From assembly GCA_964017235.1 (NCBI GenBank), contig OZ024936.1, forward strand, positions 56,161,028-56,225,027: 64,000 nt of DNA. Reading direction: 5' to 3'. A program made the translations under genes and the position numbers. This DNA comes from Sabellastarte sp. h YS-2021. Its lineage: Eukaryota; Annelida; Polychaeta; Sabellida; Sabellidae. Shown here in pieces: positions 23,201-32,200 of the stretch. Within the stretch, counting starts at the first letter, position 1, and each line of letters opens with the position of its first letter. The notes under the pieces are model-generated. The model searched no databases, had not been told where the DNA came from, and worked only from the letters and a program-made list of their open reading frames with translations.

Positions 23201-26200
23201 AATTCTTTACTTTATTCCTTTTTTTAATAAGCACTTGAGCACTCTTTAATATGCACAAATTCAGATTTATCATTTGTATTCTTCTAGGTGGTGAACTATC
23301 GTCAGATGGGTCACTACAATGCTCATCTAGATTCTTCATTTGTCAATGAAAACGTACCCTGCTGTACACGCAAACGGAAGAAGAACTGTAGAATATGCAG
23401 GTACTGATATTTATTAATGTCTGATGAGAAACATCTGGTCATTGTACTTGGCAAGAATTCAATTTTATTGCGTTAATACATCCTATCCAATGGACAATAG
23501 CTTATCCGGTCGGCGCAGACCGGCCCGCCAAACGTCAGAAAAAGACGTCCTGTGTCTCCACCGGCCAGGCCGGTCCAGTGCTGTGCACTCGCCAGATGGC
23601 GTGTCGTACTTCCTTCCTGTCTAGACAGCGTGACGTCATAGCATCTTTTTCGTTTGGCGCGTGGCTTGTGCACAGGAATTTTCTTCAGCCAGATATTATT
23701 TTATTTTTTCATCAGCCATTTTGTTTAGAAGCTTTATAATTGTGTTCAACGGGAAGTATTATCATCATGTCTTCTCCAGGACAACGCAGGGGGAGTTGTG
23801 GACACGCTATGGCGAGTTTCGACACTCATTTGTATTGTGCACGCTGTAGGGAGAAGGGTAAGAGCTCTGACTCGTGTGTTAAAGAACCTCATTCAGACAA
23901 TTGCCAGATATGTGAAACTTTTTCTGAGGAACAGCGTCAGCAGTTAGCTACACCTTCTTATAGGTTAAAGAAGGAAAAGCGTGAAGCTAAGAAAGTCATC
24001 CCTACCCCTCCAGAAGAATCGGAAGAATTAGTGGACCCAGCTAGTGTAGCTGTCATAGGGGCAGTAGATAACCAAGGATCTGTTAAGTCACCTAACCCTG
24101 CCCCTCCACCAGAGAAAAACCAAAAGAAAGATGTAAAAAAGGACACTAAGAAAGACAAATCTCCCCCTGCAAAAGCTTCTACTTCTTCAAGTCAAAGCAG
24201 TGCAGACACGAAAATTGCCGAACTGGATAATAAATGGGCGGAGCGTTTTAACCGCTTGGAAGCCTTGATTTTATCTAAGAACTGTGAACCATCATTCTCT
24301 GCTAACGTGAAGGTAACACCGACCCATTCACCTCCATCTTCGGTTGAAAATGTGTCTGAGCCGTTTATCCGGCCTTCAACTTCCAGCACGCTTCCTGGCA
24401 ATGGCTTCTCTGCTGAAAAGCAACAGCCTACCAGTAAAGCAGTGACCGACAAGCAGACTTCTTCAGCTAAGTTTCCTGGTACAGGCTTCTCTGCTACCCA
24501 GCATCAGCCGGCCAGTAAAACTAAGTCCAGCCGACCTACCTCAACTGTCAGTCGACCGACCCCAGCCTCCAAGTTTCCTGGACAAGGCTCCTCTGCTTCT
24601 GTGCATCAGCCTGCCAGTCAAACTGTTAGCAAACGACCTACTCCCATGCTGGACTCTACTCAGAGCCGACCATCTGTCACCGACCGACCTCTGTCTACCG
24701 AACCGGCCGACACCGGCTCCCCTGCTCTTCATGCCTCTAGAAGGGATAGTATTTCCAGCCTTTCCTCAGACGCCGGCAGTGTCCAGTCGGACCGACCTCC
24801 ATTGGATTTATACACTGAGGAGGGCGAACTTTCTGAAGATCCGGATCAGACAGTGACGGAGCAGGACCAACCCATTTCAGAAGAACAGAACTATAGAGAG
24901 ACTATGCAGGGCATTCGCTCTTATATGGGTTGGTCCCACATTCCAGAAGTCGATAACGCAACAGCCACCTCAGACGACAACCCCTTCGCAGGGCCTAAGA
25001 CTGTGACACCTGGAAAAGTATCCGTTAAAATGCCAACAGAGGAGTGGCTCTGTAAAAAACTGGGAAAACTAAATCTGACACTCACTGAGGGTTACCCCTG
25101 CCATGGCTCAGAAGCCGGTGGTTTGGCTAAGGATGTTTTTCTCCGACCTCCCCGTTCACAGGCAAAGTGGTACGGGCTCCACACCGACTCTCAACTAGAC
25201 CAGGATAAAGTTACTACCTGGAGTACCGACGCCTCCAAGCTCAACAGCAGTTATAGCCAAAGGCAAAGCTATAGGCAAAGTCTCTATCAACTTACCCACT
25301 GACGAATGGCTGTGCCGGAAGATGGCTAAGTTGAACATCACTCTCACCCAAGGTTATCCTACTAGAACGTCTGAAGCCGGAGCTCTTCAAAGAGACCAGT
25401 TTATCCGGCCACCAAAATCTCAACAAAAATGGTACGGGTTTCACCCCAACCCCAAGAAAGACACTGAACAAACTGTTTCATCCTGGCACACTAGTTCTTC
25501 GAAACTCAACAGCACCTACCTCAGAATCGCAAGACAGGCCAGGATTGCCACTCAACCTCCCATATCATGCCCTATATCCCAAGAGACATTACGCAAATGG
25601 GAGAGATCCACCCGTGAATCAACCGTGATATGTAATCACGCGGCCAGTTTTAATCGGTGTCTCCTGAAAGTGCAGTAGAACATGAACTCTCAACTTAAGG
25701 CCATTCGGATAGAATCAAAGGGTAAGACGGCAGCCAAGGTGTCAAATGCAGTGGATGAACTCCAATTTTTCATGGATTTCAATTCAAGCGTCTGCCAGGC
25801 CATGGCAAAATCCATGGAGCATCTCACAGAGTTTGTGTTTGTGAACATGGCTAACACCACCCTGCTCAGACGTGACTCCTATCTAGCCTATCTCAAGGCC
25901 GGTATAAAGGCTGATACGCTCAATGCCTTACGTACAGCACCGCTCCATCTGGACACTTTGTTCCCAGACAGTGTAGTCAAGCGAGCGGAAGAGGACATTG
26001 CCAGCTTTGATAAGGGTCGGTCTGGATCGTCATCATATAAGAGCAGAAGATTTCATCCATACGAACGCCACGAACCGAAGTCTGAGAAACAGCAGGATAG
26101 GCCGGCATGGAAGAATCTCTCACGCACCCAGCGTAGGAAACAGAGGAAGCAGTCACAGTACTCCTCCCGACCGGCCAAGGGTCAGCAGCAGTACAAATGA

Positions 26201-29200
26201 CAATCAATGTGTAACTCAGTTGAATTCACTGCTGCTGGCCGGGAGCCCTACACCAGAGACAAAAGACACTTGTACTGTAAAGCTAAATGTTGTAAATTCT
26301 GTACCTACTGCTCCCGGGCATTCTCAAAAGAAGGAAATAAGTCCCGGGGCAGCAGTCTGTCATTCATACAGAAACAGATTAAAATATGTGAACAGTGCTT
26401 CTTGTGTCACTCCATTGTCTTATGTAAATATTGTAACAAATGCTCCCAATGTTGTCTTAAATCTTCCTGTAGGGGCCAGACTTCAAAACTTTTGGAAACA
26501 TTGGCTAAATCTGGGTGCCGGTCCGAAGGTTGTTCAAATCCTGAAAGAGGGCTACACCCTCCCCTTCCGGACCCGGCCACACTTGTCAAGAACTCCGACA
26601 GTTGTAAGCTGCTATGGCAATCTTCACACGAACCTCAAACTGTTAGAGGCATTACATCAGCTTACAGCAAAAAATGCTCTAGAACTGGTACACAAACAAA
26701 CCTCACTAGGGTTCTTCAACCGACTATTCTTGGTTCCCAAACCCAACAACAAATGGAGGCCAATCCTAGATTTGAGCAATCTAAATGTGTTCCTCAAAAC
26801 CGAGAAATTCAAGATGGAGACTCCGGAAACCATCAGAACATCTCTCCAACAGGGGGAATGGGTAACCTCCATAGACTTCAAGGACGCTTATTTCCACATT
26901 CCGATACAGGAACAGTCCAGGAAATATCTGAGGTTTCACGTCCAGGGACAGACCTATCAATTCAAAGCTCTCCCTTTCGGCTTATCCACAGCTCCGATGG
27001 AGTTCACTGTTGTAGTAAAGGAGGTAAAGCTGATGGCCATTCAGAGGGGTATAAGGATCCACCAATACCTAGACGACTGGTTGGTGAGAGCCACATCCCA
27101 CCAGGAATCTCTCCGACATACCCAAACCTTAGTGAGAATGTGTCAGGACCTAGGTTGGTTGGTGAACACAGAAAAGTCGGAACTAAACCCAAAACAAATC
27201 TTCAATTTTGTAGGTTACCAGTTCGACCTTCAGGCAGGTCGGGTCCGGCCGACACCGGACAGGTGGCAAAGCTTACAAACCAAAATACAGGAACTTCTTG
27301 TCCTCCGGACTTGTTCAGTGAGAGAGTTTATGTCTCTGATAGGCCTTTTAACGGCCACCGAAAAACAAGTTCACCTAGGCAGGCTACATATGAGGCCCAT
27401 TCAATGGCACCTCAAGAGCAATTGGAGGATCCCGGAATCACTAGAGAAGAAGATTCCGCTTCCCAGATCTTTACAACCCCATCTACAATCATTATGGTGG
27501 CTCAAAGAAAGCAATGTTCTTACCGGCCAACCGTTACACCCAAGGCAGCATGCTCTGCAAGTCTTTACAGACGCATCAAAAGAAGGGTGGGGCGCTCACT
27601 TAAACGAGTCCATTGCCAGAGGAACCTGGTCACTGCCGGAAAGCAAACTGCATATAAATTACTTAGAACTAAAAGCAGTCCTTCTGGCTCTAAAAGAGTT
27701 CCAAGATATATGCATGGGAAAAATGGTTCTGGTAGCGACTGACAACACTACAGTAGTAGCCTACATCAACAAGGAAGGAGGCATGAGGTCGGGCCCACTT
27801 TGTGCCCTACTTTGGAGACTCTTGACCTGGTGCTCCGGGAAGCAAGTGACTCTGAAGGCCCGACACATTCCCGGCCGCCTAAATGTAGTGGCAGACAAAC
27901 TGTCCAGATTGGGACAGATTATTCAAACAGAATGGTCCCTCCTTCCAATGGTTTTTCAAGCCCTGTGCAGCAGGTGGCACCGGCCTCAAATAGATCTCTT
28001 TGCTACGAGATTCAACAAAAAGGTGCCCCTGTTCGTATCTCCAGTTCCGGACCCCATGGCCACTGCAGTGGATGCACTCAGTTTGTCATGGGAGGATCTG
28101 GACGCATACGCCTTCCCACCAACTGCCATTTTGGGCAAAGTGGTGGAGAAGTTGCAGGACTCTCCATACCGGAGGCTGATCATCATTGCCCCGGGGTGGC
28201 CCAACATGACATGGTTTTGGGACCTAGTGGAAATGTCCAGCCAGATCCCACTGCTCTTGCCTCAATTACCAAACCTACTGACCCAACCCTTCAATCAGAC
28301 CCCTCACAGGAGTCTGACAAATCTAAATCTCCATGCATGGCTCCTAAAGCCACAGCAATCAAGGAGCAGGGTTTCTCTGAGGCGGTGGCAAAAAGAATTG
28401 AGGCTCCTCAAAGAGGATCAACCAGATCCGTCTATGAGGCAAAGTGGGCCATTTTTACAAAGTGGTGCATCACAAATCAGGTGGACTTCAGGGTACCTCC
28501 TGTAAAATCAGTCGCTGATTTCCTTATGTACCTTTTTGAGGACAGAAAATTGCAGCCTTGCACCATTGATGGCTACAGATCTGCCATTGCTGATAAACTG
28601 GGAAATACAACTCTCAACATCAGCAAAGATGAAAATCTCACCCGTCTCTTGGACAGTTTCCATAGGGACAGACCCAAGGGCAGAAGAGGTATCCCCTCCT
28701 GGAACCTATCTCTGGTTTTACACCAGTTAACAAAGGCTCCCTTTGAGCCAATTAAGGAGGCCTCCTTGAAGCACTTGACCTTCAAGACGGTTTTCCTCTT
28801 AGCCCTGGGTTCAGGCAAACGCAGAAGTGAGATTCATGCTTGGCAAAGAAAAAACATCAGACACCAGTCGGACTGGTCGAAGGTGTCACTGTATCCATCC
28901 CCCAGCTTTCTTTCCAAGAACCAGCTGGCCAAAGAGGGTCCAGACAGCGTGGCTCCAGTGGTTATACCAGCCCTGGCCCCAACCTTGGATAGGTCCCTCA
29001 AATCTGACAGGTCCCTCTGTTCGGTCAGAGCATTACGCTACTACTTGGACAGGACCTCAGACATCAGGCAGAATAAGGAGTTAGTTTTTGTCTCCTTCAA
29101 GAAAGGTTTCGACAAAGATATCTCACCTGCCACTATCTCCTCATGGATCAAACAGACTGTGATCCTATGTTATGAGCTCTCAGACCAAGAGGCCCACACA

Positions 29201-32200
29201 TTACATCAGGTTAAAGCCCATGATGTCCGGGCGTTTGCTGCTTCCAAGGCTTTCCAATCGGGAGTCTCATTGGAACAGATCTTATCGGCCTGCCATTGGA
29301 AGTCACATAACACCTTCACACAATTTTATCTGAAGGATGTGGCATGGGCTGATTCTGAGCTTTATCACCTGGGGCCTGTAGTGGCGGCTCTAAGTCTAAG
29401 TCTGCATGGAAGGACAGACAAGGAACATTTAAGTAGAATTTCACATTATCTACGGATGGGTTGGTATCGAAAAATTTTTACGTCAGCAGGCTGCCACTGG
29501 AAAACTGTTCTATTTCCAGACCCTCCCACCGACCCCGCTATCAATTTACTAGGGGTCTAATTTACTAGGGGTCTAATAGGTTTAGACAACGAAAAAGATG
29601 CTATGACGTCAGCTTGTCTAGACAGGAAGGAAGTACGACACGTCACCTGGCGAGTGCAGTGTGAGGACCGGCCAGCCGGTGGAAACACAGGACGTCTTTT
29701 TCTGACGTTTGGCGGGCCGGTCTGTGCCGACCGGTTTAGCATATTGTCCATTGGATAGGGTATTAACTTATAAAAATTTAATTTATTTATTAAATTTGCA
29801 ATTTTTGGAATCCTGGAAATAGAACAGTTTTCCAGTGGCAGCCTGCTGACGTAAAAATTTTTCGATACCAACCCATCCGTAGATAATGTGAAATTCTACT
29901 TAAATGTTCCTTGTCTGTCCTTCCATGCAGACTTAGACATAAACAGTTCTACAGTAGAACCTCAGTTATCTTCTGTTATCCAAATATTCAATTTTAGCAA
30001 CTCACTTACTCTCTCTCCCCTAATTTAAACTTCACTGATGATTTGTACTGAATGACCTTTTGCACTGTATGAATTTTTTAATTAACTGAATGTACACATA
30101 CAAATATTTATGGATATAAAGGTTTTACACCAGTGAAAGTAAACGTAAAGTTGATTATTTAGAACATGGATTGTAAGGTTCCACTAGATATGCTTCTTAA
30201 GGTCCAGAGTTTTCTAGTTGTTGGCAAGTTTGGCATCTAATCACAGGCTGTCTGCTCTGTATTGGTTCAGCTCCTACAAGTGGCAATACTAATGTGGGTC
30301 TGCCGCTAAAATGAACTTGCTTGTTGAACAGGACATACTACTGGAAAATATGAATTTATTACTTGATGTGTGTTTATTCACAGATTTGCAGTAAATTTTG
30401 TTGATATGCATGTACGTGTATATTCCTTGTATAATTGTGATGTACTGTCTGTTTAGCCTCCCTGTGTATTCTCCAGGTTTGCCACAGTCCTATTTTACCT
30501 GAATGATGTGGAGTCCGGGGGTGAGACAGCTTTCCCTATAGCAGGAAATGAGACTTACGATGGTGATGTAAGTACAGTGAAATGTCTATTATCCAATTTC
30601 AAAGGAAAATTTCAATTGGGTCAAATAATAGAAAAGTCAGTGTATAGAAAGGTCAGATAACAGAAAATGGACAAGGACATAGTAATGATGATAACCCATC
30701 TACTGACAAAATTGTTTTATATTTACATCACTACTATTCTAAATTACATCAGTCAACAGCAAAAGTTTATAAGAACACACCATACACCAACACTACATAA
30801 GTACAGACTAGTGCAGTAACGATGCGGCTTTTCTTGGTCATAGTCGGTCGATCGATTTTTCATGAAAACTTTTATAATACACCAAAATATTACTTGCCTA
30901 ATAAAGTCTTAATCAGCGTTTTTAAAGAAAACAATCACATTTTTAAGTTATCAAAGCTTTCAAGTGGAATCAACAATGGCTGCTTCCCTCAATTTTTTAA
31001 CCGCAAATATAAATTCTTTCGAGATTCAGTACGTTATCGGATAGGGTCAAAGATCAAACTACAAAAATTCGTCTTTTATTTAAAACCGGCTAATTATTAA
31101 AATATATATCTTCTGAAGTCCTGGAGCAACACTAGTGCGACTATCATCGGTTCACCGTCGTCTATTAGTTCCGACGCATCGACTCTAGTATTTCTTGACA
31201 ACTTACAGCACTAGTACAGACACATTTATTTTCAAAAGTCAAAGTTGAGGTTTCACAATCCTTGCTACGGATAAGGTCATAGTTTATGACAGGCATTCAA
31301 TTTTTCCCACAAGGTACTAGAGCTGGAATTGAACCTGTGACTCTAGAGATGAGAGAGAGGGCCACAGTGGCAGAGTGGTAGCACTCTCGCCTCCCACCTC
31401 TGAGGCCGGGGTTCGGTTCCCGGCACGGCCTCAAGTGGAAAAGCTGGTAGTTGCTTGCTGTTGGTCGGCAGTTTACAGTACAGAACCCTGACCAACTGTA
31501 TGTACTGGTTTCCTCTGCCCTTCCAACTACCCGTCGTGATATGACCTGTACAGTGTTGAAAGCGACGTAAAACCCCAAATAAATAAATAAATAAATCTAG
31601 AGGTGAGAGCCAAGTCATCAAATGCAAAATTTGTTGATCACTTGACCACTGAGGCTTTATGTACTAAGTCCAGTTTCTTAACTTAATCCTTGGTTTTCCA
31701 GACTCAGTCCAAGTTTTAACCTAAAATTGTACATATTTTTAATGACACATTATGGCTGAACCTTTCTTATATAAACGTCCTGCAAAAAGGCTTCATGAAA
31801 TAGAACTGTAAATTAGTGTGAAATAGCAAGAAAGTATGATAAACTTTATAAGAATTAAATATTTAAATATTAGAAGTTACAATTTACCATTTCTTTACAC
31901 AAGTGTTCGTGCTTCCAATCTGACACAATCAAACTGTACGATACAAAATAAACACTCACAGACTAGCCTACCTCCCCTTTTAGATTGTGGGTTTCAAACC
32001 TTAAGTGGGAGAGTTCATAGTTACTCACCAATAATCAGTTGTTTACAGAGACACAGATTTCCCAGTAGCAGGAGATGACCCCCATGATGATGTGTTTTAT
32101 ATTACATGTAATATTTTGTTTTATCCATAAGAAACCAGTTCATTTTTAGATGCTAACTTTAGAGATTGTACTGAATTATATATTTATACTCAGCACAATA

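Larger units (their letters stand above)
23462..29795 (+). mobile_element. DIRS-2: DIRS-type retrotransposon in a P4HTM intron
   Basis: About 6.3 kb, same strand as P4HTM, between exons f and g. Order: left inverted terminal repeat, gag-like region, a Cys-rich second frame, reverse transcriptase/RNase H, tyrosine recombinase, right inverted terminal repeat. Its ends (ATTTTATTGCGTTAATACAT) define a lineage shared with DIRS-3 and DIRS-5. The usual internal complementary region is not recognisable; instead there is a fold-back around the right end. It is a fossil that looks nearly whole with a small number of breaks. The long open stretches suggest the youngest insertion of this lineage here. 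Confidence 0.87.
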
